Shown here one piece after another: positions 54,601 through 64,000 of a DNA stretch of 64,000 nt. Both the position numbers and the translations under genes were made by a program. Origin of the DNA: Notolepis coatsorum (lineage: Eukaryota > Chordata > Actinopteri > Aulopiformes > Paralepididae). The notes beneath the pieces were generated by a model that had not been told where the DNA came from, searched no databases, and saw only the letters and a program-made list of their open reading frames with translations. Numbering within the stretch: the stretch's first letter is position 1; each line of letters begins with the position of its first letter. The stretch covers positions 1-64,000 of the forward strand of contig CAXASK010002027.1 in the NCBI GenBank assembly GCA_963971535.1. The letters are read 5' to 3'.

Positions 54601-56890
54601 GAGGGAGGAAGAGACAGAGGAAAAAGGGTTGTTCACGCCAAATCCCATCACAAAACGCCGCTGCTCTCACTTCAACCATACTTGGCCCATAACAAATACA
54701 GACCTATAATCAAACCAGTAAACACACCCATCATCAATAACTGACAAAACCGATAAAAAGAACTAACAAATTCCCACAGATTGCCGCGCTTCAAAACCTA
54801 TAATAATCACAACTGTTCTCTATTGTCTACTGCACCTCGTTCCACCTGTAAAGGTGAAACTATAAAAGAGGCAACAGCGCCCTCCGCTGGAACGTCTTGT
54901 CCATCACCACCAACGCACTACAGCACTCACCACTTCCTGTAGGAGGCGCCACGCCTCCCCCGCAAGTGCGTCATTACGTAAACCACCCCAAGACGTCAAC
55001 TCGACGTTCTACCTCAACCACAAAACTACAATTCCCAGAACCCTCTACACCGGAAGTCCCTGTCCACCGCCTCTCTAAGATCCCGCTGCCAGCAACAGTA
55101 GCAACACGCGAGATTCCCCGAGAGTTCAATCATGCTATATTGTTAGCACAGGTAGCTTAGCATTTTAGCTTCGTTAGCTCAGTGCTGCTAGCTCCAGCTT
55201 AGCTTAGCTCAGCATCCAACATCACTCCTCCTAAACGGCCCAGTCTTCTGTTGATCCGAGCGGCACAACACATCGCGACGTCTACACAACCCCAGCTACA
55301 CCCCGTAACACAACTTTAATCCTATTTAGCCCCCGTTCACAGAACCTATATTATTATCCTTATTCTAGCATGCTCGCCCGCTTGGCCCCGCCGACCGAAA
55401 TACACAGTATCAAACGCACCCCCAGCTCCGACGCTTCCAGTGACGTCACCAGCTCTAAAATCCCTGTTTTCTTTGATCTTTACTACATTACTTTTAGACC
55501 CCCACAGCCCCGATTTGAAAAATTTCAACCAACATTACACATCTCCTAGGTTCCATCTCACATGTCATTCATTCAATTCACTCGAAAACGCAACACAGCG
55601 TCCACACGTTAGTCGCGTCGCGCTCAGCTAATGCTGGCAGGACAGGGGTGTGGTTTCTCCGTTGCAGCCTTGGCCACCAGCTGGTTCATAATAATACAAA
55701 AAATACCTTGACATTTACTCAGAGCTCCTAACATTCATCCATTTAAACACATATACTTAGCAAAACAATGTCTCATTCATAAGCATACCATTCATTTGTA
55801 CACAATCATTCCAAACGCATCTCCTTGCTTTTTTTCACACAATATCCTCCTATTTTCTAATCCCCCGTGCAGTATTTACTTCCAAAGTGCTTCATATATC
55901 TACTGAGTCCGACTTGCTATACCCCTGAGAAACCCACTCCATTCATGTATTGTAGCCCGTGAAAGTTTCAGCAGCGCCCTATGTTGGCTTGTATCGGAGT
56001 TTATATGGCCAAATCGTGTGTTCGACCGTACTCCCCGCCACCCGTAGAGCCCCTTGCATTCATCCACGCGGCTTGATGTTCTTCAGATATCGACCTTAGC
56101 CAATCTGAGCCTAAATGACGTCGGATTAGAAGTGGTAATTCGCTTATGGAACGTCTTCCAAAGTCTATTACTCCGTCGCACCGATTCTAAGTGTGGTTTC
56201 TACAGCATTCTAGCCCGAACCCTTAACCTCTTCTCATCTCCCTGTTCTCTGTCTCTCTTCGCGGAACCAGGCTACCCCGTACTTCACCACGGTTCTCTTA
56301 TACTACTCTACACTCCGTTCTCTGTTCTCTTTTCTCTTCGTGGAACCAGGCTGCCCTGTGCTACACCACGGTTTTCTCATTAAACTCTTTACCTTACCCT
56401 CTAATGAACCACTCCGTCACTCACAGTCCCACGTCCCGCTATCTGTGACTAATCTCCGTTCTACTGCTCCTACGCCGGTCCCCTCAAATATTTTACCTAA
56501 ACCCTAGCCTATCCCCTAAGCTGATATAACTAAATACAGACATCTATTTCCTCCCCTCACTTGGCCTTGTACCAACTATAGGCATCCTAACTGAACATCT
56601 CTAAGTGCAGCGCCGGTGTGTGGCTGAGACCAGAGCCAGGTTGTGAAACCTGGACCCCGGTACTCCTCCAACACCAACATTATCCTGGTCCATTTCCAAC
56701 TCATTTCTACCTAATGCAACAGCAACCCCAAAATGCGAGACTGCTTCGACCATTACTAATCTTAAACACCATCATCACTACTTACCTAGTCCCGCTGGCC
56801 TTGGCTGAAGTGGACGATCATTCAGTCGCAGAGGGCTTCGATGATGGGGAGAGAACCTCTCTGTGGTTCAACCGGTTCTGGTCGAATGCA

Positions 56891-56909
56891 GGACGGGTCA
56901 CGGACCAAT
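56891..56909 (-). promoter_or_regulatory. Putative primer binding site, tRNA-His-like
   Basis: Minus strand TTGGTCCGTGACCCGTCC follows the 5' LTR. It resembles the tRNA-His primer site TGGTGCCGTGACTCGG with a missing base and substitutions. Confidence 0.5.
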
Positions 56910-58414
56910 TGAAGTGTCTTTCTCTTCATTCATGTATCTCTATCTAAGTTCATTGATCGTATAGTGTTCTATATCACCCTTTCCTCTGCATTGGTTTAGG
57001 TATTTTCAGATGTTCGGTTTCAAGTAAGAGGAGACTGACGATATGGTCAAAATCAACGGGCGGCGGTTGTTTATTAATAAAACAGCTTTAGGAATTAAAA
57101 CAGTACATCGTCTCTTTGGTTCAATCTAATTGTCTCTTTCATTTGGCTGTTGTCGTCTCTCGGTGCTGTTCGCTGTCTCAGGTTGTCCATGGCCAACACG
57201 CGTTCTCTCTAGTGGTCCGTGGTCTGGTTGCCACGGCAACCTTTCTTTCGGATCCTGGGAGGTTTGGGAGCGCTTGGTTCTTTCATCTACCCTCGGTGGA
57301 GTCTGGATATGAGCCTCGGCTCAGTCATCTGGTCTCAATGGCTCTCATGTCATCGGCTCTTCAGTAGCCGGCTTGTCGAGTCTCAGGCTTGGTTCTCCGT
57401 CTCCTCTGAGTGTCTTGCTCGGCTCTCGAGTTCTGTTTGATGATTCTCTCTCCGTCGGTGGAGGTTCAGCGCTCAAGCTAGGAGCGCTCATCTCCAGGTT
57501 CCTTCGCTCAGCCGGTGTGTGTGGCGTGTCTCTCCAGGTTCCTTCTGGTGTGAGTCGTGTGTCTAGTGAGTCGCCATCAGCCCTTTTTATCAGAGGAGAG
57601 AGAGAGAGAGAGAGGGGGAGACAGAGAGCGAGAGGGAGGGGGAGACCCTGCCTGCCTATTCTTGTCACATTCCAGCAGAACTTGTCTTGATGGTGTCCGG
57701 TGACCACATGTTACACAATTTCTTCTGCTGACACAACCTCCTGGGTCCTCTGACAACGGTTTTCACAGTTTGAATCTGCTGACACTTTAATCATTACTTA
57801 ATGAGAGGGTAGTTTTTCACTGAGTAATACATCATCATGCTTGTGACTAAAATGTTTACATAGTCTAGATAAGAACCAGACTACTTTTTCAGACAGTGCC
57901 CAGATAACAAACCATATATCCCCATCCTTTAATAGAACACTTTATTTTCCTGATAAACATTTGACCAATACTGTATAGTTTTAGCTTCTAGTTTTAAGAG
58001 TTTTTATTCTTTATTGTGACTAAGTTATTCTAATTGTTCTAAGAGTTATGCCTACATGTAACTTTATTAGTTTTCTCTATATCCTTGATGCATTTTGAAC
58101 ATTTGGCCTCACTTGAGTGCTGCTGACTTATCTATCTGAGAGGCTCTTCTTACAGTCCGATTTACTCTGTCCCCTGACCACTCTGCCATGTCGTAACTTG
58201 AAAGTCCTTACTTAGGGTAGGGGTCAGTTTTATTGTCTTTAAGGTCAGCCATCTGTTTTCTGGGGAGTCAACCGCCTCTACCCTAGGGTCTCAGAAATAC
58301 CTTCACATGGTGTTCTAAATAGCCTTTCTATCAAGCAGCATTTTGTCTTTCAAATCATTTTCCTTGTACATTTCACTTGCATTTATTCATGTTTTCATTT
58401 AGAAATATACGACA
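56910..58414 (-). repeat. 5' LTR of the gag-only element
   Basis: Same length as the 3' LTR. Differences seen are in the first 30 bp, near 57924 and near 58109. Confidence 0.9.
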
Positions 58415-58706
58415 TATACATTATGGTATATGAATAGTATATTCCACTGTAGCAGTATATGGTGTGCTGTACATTTGAATCTGATCTAATTTTGCACACG
58501 GCCATCGCATTATAATGAGCTGGACAGGTGTGTAATGTGTGTGTGGTGACGTGAAAGCGTATCTGCCGCGCGAGACTAGGCGAGGGGCTCTCGTGAAATC
58601 GGCAGTGTCCGCCCTCTTAACTCCTCCCCCGGCTTCACTCGGCTACTCTCGTCTACTAGTCGAGGCAAACCGAAATCCATCTTGAACAAGCCTAATGTGT
58701 GTCTCA

Positions 58707-59437
58707 GGCCCCGTTTAGACGGAAACGCTAGCAGGTGAATCCGCAAAAATATTTTTTCGGATGTGCCTTTCGTTTATACGGAAACAGCGTTTTTACGGGG
58801 TGAAACCGCAAAAAAGTGAGACTACCTTCCAGGGTGGAATTCCTAGAAACGCAAAAGCTTTGCGCTCTCGTCTAAACTGTTAAAACGTATAAATCTGATA
58901 AAACGATGACGAAAGGGTTGTCACGGCTCTGGTCGCGCGTACTGCTTACGTCACAGGTAGCAGGTATGCGCCAGTAGCCGAGACGTAAACAAAGCAAGTA
59001 TGTCTGACTTATATCAACGGAGATCACCTGAAGGCTACATTGGCAGTACTTTTAACCCTTTCACTGCCACACGACAGAAGGTTAACCCTTTACTATCACA
59101 CAACCGGCTGTCGTGTGGCAGTGAAAGGGTTAAATACACAAGAATCTGTCCCGCGGCGTGAGTGGACCCACTGTCTGTGAGTGACTCTGCTTTGGTGCAA
59201 TCACATTCCCCATCCACAGTCTGCGAATCAGAGGCAGAGTAGGGCGGGTCTTCACAGCACGTCATGTGACATAAGCGCCAATCGTGTGACAGTGGGGCTC
59301 CGTCGTCTCGAGTCGTTACAGCGTCGTCTGCACGCAGAATTCCATCCCAAAACGCTCGTCTAAACGTAAAATTAAAAGTGAAACCGCAAGATGACTTTTG
59401 CGGTTTCTGTTCACAAAACGCTCGTCTAAACGGGGCC
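58707..59437. mobile_element. Harbinger-like MITE (731 bp)
   Basis: Terminal inverted repeats GGCCCCGTTTAGACG and CGTCTAAACGGGGCC; TSD TCA (58704-58706; 59438-59440). The outer hAT copy has the empty site with a single TCA at about 62785. Internal gaaaccgcaaaa and aacgctcgtctaaac words recur. No coding sequence. Confidence 0.85.
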
Positions 59438-59571
59438 TCAGATATGTGTATGTGGGTACGTGTATCACGTAAGTATGTGTGTATGTCTCATACGTGTGTG
59501 TGTGTGCAGGGCCGCCTCAGGGGGTGTGCGAGCAGTGCGGTCGCACAGGGCCTCGCGGGAAGGGGGGCCGC

Positions 59572-59606
<35 letters not shown>

Positions 59607-59618
59607 TAATTTTTTTTA

Positions 59619-59650
<32 letters not shown>

Positions 59651-59960
59651 TGCGAGGCCCCCCTTCCCGCGAGGCCCTTTTTCATCACAGACCTAAAATC
59701 TAGTTTTGCTTATATGCTTATATATTTCACATTAGACACGTTTGTAGAATGTGTCTGACTTGTTCCTGGGTCTGCAGTCCTGCAGCTGCAGACATACTCA
59801 CTATTGGAGCTCAGCCTCTGGGGTTCTGCAGCAGCATTGGTTTCAACGAAGGGAGTGGTTTTACTTACATCATGTGTAGACAGTGCAGTACGCCGGCGTG
59901 GCAGCGTGAGTCGGCTGCATTTGACATTTTCGCGCGTGCAGCTTTTGACTATGCTTAGTT

Positions 59961-60107
59961 ATGCCCAATAGCCAAGACGAAGAAAGAGGTCGGTCATTAT
60001 CAGTCGGTCGGTCACCAAGGAACGTTGACGAAAGGCCTCTCGCTAGCGGGACAAATGGCCGGAGCCTTTCATGGTATAGGCTAGCCATGATGTCGGCTAG
60101 TAGCTAG
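59961..60107 (+). pseudogene. Short open frame in the hAT-like element
   Basis: 48 codons from ATG to TAG, rich in Arg and Ser (MPNSQDEERGRSLSVGR at the start; TNGRSLSWYRLAMMSAS near the end). It looks like the first exon of a hAT-type transposase or derived gene as I recall such N-termini, but this cannot be confirmed here. It may be chance. Confidence 0.25.
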
Positions 60108-60168
60108 CTTAGCTAAATGCTAACTAGCGTTAGCTAACCTATTCAGAGGAGCGAGGCGAGGCGAGTGG

Positions 60169-60264
60169 ATGTCTTTTCAAAAGAAGGAGAAGAGAACTTG
60201 TGAGCAGAAATTACACCGTGGGGCCAAGAAAGTCTCCTTCCACGTTGATACTGCGTTATGGTGA
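60169..60264 (+). pseudogene. Short open frame ending at a splice donor
   Basis: 31 codons (MSFQKKEKRTCEQKLHRG at the start); the stop overlaps a GTGAGT donor-like site at 60261. Could be a transposase exon remnant. Low certainty. Confidence 0.25.
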
Positions 60265-60888
60265 GTCAACCTATGATTATATACCCGCCGTGGACCTGAG
60301 TCACCTGACCCTATCTCTCTTTCTCTCTCTGGAGCCAAACTGGTCGACTAGCTAATACTACTAGTAGCTAACTGTGTGAGCTAACTGTTAGCCAGTTAGC
60401 TGTTTAGCGTCAGCTGGGAACGTTCGTTTGATGCTATCAGTTAGCCTTGAGAATAGCAGGCCCTTTGACAGAAGATGTAGTCGGGCCTGCACCATGACAA
60501 GGCTCTGGCCATAGCTTCTTTTTGTCCTGCCAGCGAGAGGCCTTTCGTCAACGTGGAGACCTGTGTTTCGGCCTTTCGACCTGCGCCCTCGTGCAGGTAA
60601 CTTGGATTAATGAAAATGTCATGACATTACCCCACTCTTCCTTCCTTCCCCTCCCGAATGTTTTGTTAATAACGATGTTTTTTTCCAGGCAAAACATATG
60701 CTACTTCACAACATTTGGAGATACGACATGTGCTGTGTGTGAATGGTCGTTTGTGTAGCTTGGGTAGCGTTGGGCCATTGGCCAAAGCTGTGTGTGGCCT
60801 GGTGTCACAGTACCTGGCTAGCCTATTTAGCTGATGTCGGCCATTGGCTCCTTGCTGCTTTTGTTTCTCTGGTATACCCTCTTCTTGT

Positions 60889-61145
60889 TGGATTTAAGTG
60901 TTGATCTTTGTCCTTTTGAATCTGTCATACATGCTCTAGTCTCTCTCTAACACACACACACACATGACAAACACACATGTTCTCTCTCTCTCTCTCTCTC
61001 TCTCTTTCTAACACACACAGTCTGCCTATGGCGGCCTTTCTCGATGGCTAGGCTGTGCTCAAGGATCTTCAGTCACAGTGCTCAGGTATTCTGCCACTGT
61101 GTACTCTCTGTTTAGGGCCAAATAGCATTTCAATTTATTTCCAAT

Positions 61146-61222
<77 letters not shown>

Positions 61223-61500
61223 TTAAGTGTTGATCTTTGTCCTTTTGAATCTGTCATACATGCTCTAGTCTCTCTCTAACACACACACACATGACAAACA
61301 CACATGTTCTCTCTCTCTCTCTCTCTTTCTAACACACACAGTCTGCCTATGGCGGCCTTTCTCGATGGCTAGGCTGTGCTCAAGGATCTTCAGTCACAGT
61401 GCTCAGGTATTCTGCCACTGTGTACTCTCTGTTTAGGGCCAAATAGCATTTCAATTTCTTTCCAATGTGTCTCTCTCTCTCTCTCTCTCTGTACACTGTA
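60889..61500. repeat. About 325-bp tandem duplication with (CT)n
   Basis: ttggatttaagtgttgatct starts at 60889 and again at 61218, followed in both by the same unique and CT-rich segments; CT run lengths differ. A frame starting MLKDLQSQCSG occurs in both units (61055, 61376) and is not considered a gene. Confidence 0.9.
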
Positions 61501-61623
61501 TATTGACTGTAGAACGGGAGCTCTCTCTCGCTCTCTCTTTTGCTATATGTTGACTGTATCATGCCCCGCCTCGGGCAGCGCTATTATTTAAGAATATGTT
61601 GACTGTATAAAAAAAAAAATAAA

Positions 61624-61631
<8 letters not shown>

Positions 61632-61693
<62 letters not shown>

Positions 61694-61737
61694 TTATTTT
61701 TATTTTTTTTACCTTTGGGGGGGGGGGGGGGGGGGGG
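61632..61737. repeat. (TA)n and poly-G tracts
   Basis: TA repeat about 61632-61687, then T-rich sequence and a G run about 61717-61737, just inside the right end of the hAT-like element. Confidence 0.9.
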
Positions 61738-63717
61738 CCTCGCGTTAAATCTCGCACAGGGTCTCGCATTTCTCCCAGGCGGCCCTGCGTGTGTGCATCT
61801 CTCAGGTATGTGACTGTAATCCTACCTCTTGTGTGTGTCTTGTATCCATGTGTGTCTCTGCCCCCTGTGTGAGTGTGTATCTCAGGTATGTATATGCATG
61901 TGCGTCTCAGCTATGTATGTGTGTGTCCCCTATGTATGTGTATATCCCCTATATGTGTAAGTGAGAGCTTATGCCTCAACTATGTGTATAAGTACGTGTG
62001 TGTATGCCTGTTTCCTACAAGTGAGTATGTGCATGTATGTGTGCCTCTGGTGTGTATATCTCAGCCTTGTGCATATGAGTGTGTGCAATTCTGTTATGTA
62101 CACATACGAGTATGTGTGTCCTATAATATCACAATATTAACCACAGCATAGTGCGGATCTGACTGTCTATTCTTCTGATAGCAGGTGTTTAATCAAAGAT
62201 CCCTGCTTTCTAGTGTTGCACAAGGACCAATCAGCATGGGTATGGGCGGGTTCATTTTCCATTGATGGGGATTTGATTGGCTGTTTACCTGTGGTCGCAG
62301 GATTAATAACGTTAACGTTAGTTCGGCCAGATAAACAATTAAAATATACTAATTAAAATGGTTGGACCTGTGAGATTTGTACTTTGTACTTTGTAGGTCT
62401 CCATTTTAAATGTAAGGAGTAAAAAGTATGTTTTTTTTCTCTGAAATGTAATGGAGTAAAAGTACAAAGTATACAAACCTAATAATACTCGAGTAAAGTA
62501 CAAATCCCCCAAAACAGTACTTAAGTATTGTAACGAAGTACAATTACTCAAGTACTTTACACCCCTGCATAGGGGACACACACATACATAGCTGAGACGC
62601 ACATGCATATACATACCTGAGATACACACTCACACAGGGGGCAGAGACACACATGGATACAAGACACACACAAGAGGTAGGATTACAGTCACTCACATAC
62701 CTGAGAGATGCACACACACACACGTATGAGACATACACACATACTTACGTGATACACGTACCCACATACACATATCTGAGACACACATTCATACATGCTC
62801 TCACGCACACCTGCATATATCTGAGACGCATCCTCTCACGTGCAATATGGAGAAAGATGGCATCCCGATAGAAGATGCAGCACATACCTGCTTGCAGGTA
62901 GATCGGTCTACATGTAACGTATGTGCATCAGGGATATATATGCACAATGTATAGTAAAGTTTTTTTTTGTAAGTGCTTTTTTAATTTCCATGTCAGTTAA
63001 TAATGTGTTTGTATGAGTCTCTTACATGTTTTGTATGTTGTTACAAAAAAGAAAAAGTCGAATCTTGGATGTTGCATATTATGCTGTGGAAAGATGTATT
63101 TTGAATATTGGAAAGATTTGTGCAAAAATATCAATAAAAATAAAAAAAACAAAATTGATATTATTCAGGGTACTCCAGTATTCTGTTTTTAATATTGTGA
63201 TATTATTCAGGATAATCCAGTATGCTGTGGTTAATATTGTGATATTATTCAGACTGTGATGTGAATGCCGTCCATGTTAGTTTACCTTCAATGGAGAAGT
63301 GCATTAAATAATTTTTATGCAAAAGAAAAGTGTCCTCTGTTCTTTCATTTCAGCATTGTCTATCGCAGAACACATTCCATTGTGGGCAGAGTGTATGCTT
63401 GGTTTCATTCCAGCCTTGCCTAAACACCAGCTGATGATTTCACTAATTGGCTCACCTCTTCAACTAACTCACCTGGTGCAATGTGTAGTTAAAATGAAAA
63501 CTTGGCCCACGATGGAATGAGTTTGAGGCCCCTGGTCTATCCCTTTAAAAAAATTACTTTTACTTTTTAGTACTTAAGTACATTTAAAAGTAGGACTTTT
63601 TTACTTTTACTCAAGTGTGTTTTTAGCCAGATACTTTGACTTTTACTTGAGTCCGATTTTGAGACGGTACCCATACTTTCACTTAAGTATAATTTCTGGG
63701 TACTTTTTACACCCCTG

Positions 63718-64000
63718 ACTGGACAACTCATGACAACTTTTGAACAGATAAATTATATCTATAAATCCTCTTCCAGAGGCGAGGCAGGGAGCTGTGTGTC
63801 TCGGGTTCTGAAATAGGTCTTCAAATGGTAATAATAATCAATAATCAACATGCATAACTCATGATGATGATCTAAAACAAGCTTAAGACAAGCTTTCTCT
63901 AGGCTGTAGGGGAGACCTTGCTCGTCACGGAGCAGCCGAGATATGAGAGAAAACTTGAGAAAAAGCTCGCCTTTTTCTTTCTCTATTTTGACACACAGCT
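63718..64000. other. Right flank, nothing recognised
   Basis: No gene or repeat identified in the last 283 bases. Confidence 0.4.

Larger units (their letters stand above)
52804..56909 (-). other. 5' leader of the gag-only element (4.1 kb)
   Basis: Unusually long. Holds a splice-donor-like ACTAG followed by GTAAGTAG near the primer site (minus, intron would start at 56785), a 79-bp imperfect duplication (GGAACCAG at 56263 and 56342), a foreign retroposon 3' end (54311-54398), G and GGGA tracts, and a CpG-rich stretch at 54880-55320 resembling host promoter or 5' UTR. No gene found. Confidence 0.6.
47979..58414 (-). mobile_element. Gag-only LTR retrotransposon (10.4 kb)
   Basis: Two 1,505-bp LTRs (47979-49483; 56910-58414) differ at about three bases; 4-bp TSD TATA (47975-47978; 58415-58418). 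Minus orientation is shown by the Gag frame, a degenerate tRNA-His-like primer site beside the high-coordinate LTR and an AAGGGTGGAT tract beside the other. Only a Gag-like gene is found; no protease, RT or integrase in any frame. It is non-autonomous but recently moved. Confidence 0.9.
47558..58693. mobile_element. TIR element (3-bp TSD) containing an LTR element
   Basis: Terminal inverted repeats AGGCTTGTTCAAGATGG; TSD AAT (47555-47557; 58694-58696). The outer hAT copy has the empty site with a single AAT at about 62795. Without the LTR element it is about 0.7 kb with no gene, a MITE. A 3-bp TSD fits PIF/Harbinger. Confidence 0.8.
59507..61787. mobile_element. hAT-like non-autonomous element (2,281 bp)
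   Basis: Ends CAGGGCCGCCT and AGGCGGCCCTG; 8-bp flanks TGTGTGTG and CGTGTGTG in a TG run, which makes the TSD imperfect. The outer hAT copy has the uninterrupted TG run at about 62710-62725. Near the left end are a poly-A/T stretch (59575-59650) and a 40-bp GC-rich inverted segment. No transposase found. Confidence 0.75.
46664..62567. mobile_element. Inner hAT-like element inserted in the outer copy, reverse orientation
   Basis: Starts CAGGGGTGTAAAAAGTA and ends GTACTTTACACCCCTG, with a perfect 8-bp TSD CATAGGGG (46656-46663; 62568-62575). The inner copy carries the uninterrupted version of the target at 61927-61934, with matching sequence on both sides. Its own sequence is about 1.8 kb: 46664-47557, 58694-58706, 59438-59506 and 61788-62567. 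Three other elements interrupt it. No transposase gene seen. Confidence 0.85.
46177..63717. mobile_element. Outer hAT-like element, split by a copy of itself
   Basis: Ends CAGGGGTGTAAAGTAC (46177) and ...CTTTTTACACCCCTG (63717). Its own sequence is only 46177-46663 and 62568-63717 (about 1.6 kb), non-coding. It has lost about 165 bp near 46212 compared with the inner copy. Family placement rests on CAGGGGTG ends and 8-bp TSDs of the inner copy. No TSD recognised for the outer copy. Confidence 0.75.

Noticed and set aside
56618-56947. 109-aa plus-strand protein next to the LTR
   Set aside because: It lies in the leader of a minus-strand element, antisense to it, runs into the LTR and has no domain.
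47979-58414. Segmental duplication of 1.5-kb blocks
   Set aside because: The blocks have TG...CA ends, a 4-bp TSD, and primer-site and polypurine-like tracts beside them, so they are LTRs.
46177-63717. A single foldback transposon with 1.1-kb inverted arms
   Set aside because: The 8-bp TSD CATAGGGG, the positions of the element ends and the internal empty site fit self-insertion of one family better.

Overview
This window looks like a transposon graveyard from a ray-finned (teleost) fish genome. The evidence is the mix of families: BEL/Pao and Ty3/gypsy LTR elements, a gamma/epsilon-type endogenous retrovirus with Env, a Tx1-like LINE ORF1, a fish-type L1, a CR1/L2-like LINE, a composite tRNA-derived SINE, hAT and Harbinger-like DNA elements, and dense GA/CA/TA microsatellites. 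I see no convincing host protein-coding gene, no tRNA or rRNA gene and no CRISPR array. The species cannot be told from this sequence alone.

Layout. 1-3,000: a minus-strand Tx1-like LINE ORF1 with a GA-rich 5' region. About 3,227-43,960: one 5'-truncated endogenous retrovirus (ERV) on the minus strand, opened up by later insertions. Its gag tail, protease, RT, RNase H, integrase and env lie at 43.9-37.0 kb. A 1.9-kb L1 landed just past env, and a 2,589-bp L1/env segment was then tandemly duplicated (32,704-37,881). A gypsy element (23,492-32,215) sits between env and the 3' LTR. The polypurine tract is at 22,351-22,364. The 3' LTR (22,350 down to 3,227) is split by a SINE, which is split by a LINE and by a BEL element (A, 4,097-19,556); one LTR of A is split by a complete second BEL element (B, 9,353-18,506). 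Target-site duplications (TSDs) support the SINE, BEL-A, BEL-B, gypsy and L1 insertions.

43,968-45,049 is a foldback element. 46,177-63,717 is a second nest: a hAT-like element holding a second copy of itself in inverse orientation (46,664-62,567, TSD CATAGGGG). The inner copy holds three more insertions: a TIR element (47,558-58,693) that contains a 10.4-kb LTR element with only a Gag-like gene (47,979-58,414), a Harbinger-like MITE (58,707-59,437) and a hAT-like element (59,507-61,787). The outer copy supplies uninterrupted versions of the three target sites.

Most notable: (i) the gypsy LTR carries an intron-containing and a precisely spliced copy of the same 109-nt exon pair in tandem; (ii) the hAT self-insertion with internal empty-site proof; (iii) a BEL element lacking RT, RNase H and integrase but with near-identical LTRs, beside a near-complete BEL relative that might have mobilised it; (iv) a gag-only LTR element with near-identical LTRs; (v) a canonical T-TTA-AAC frameshift site at the gypsy gag/pol junction; (vi) an uncharacterised open frame between env and the 3' LTR of the ERV.
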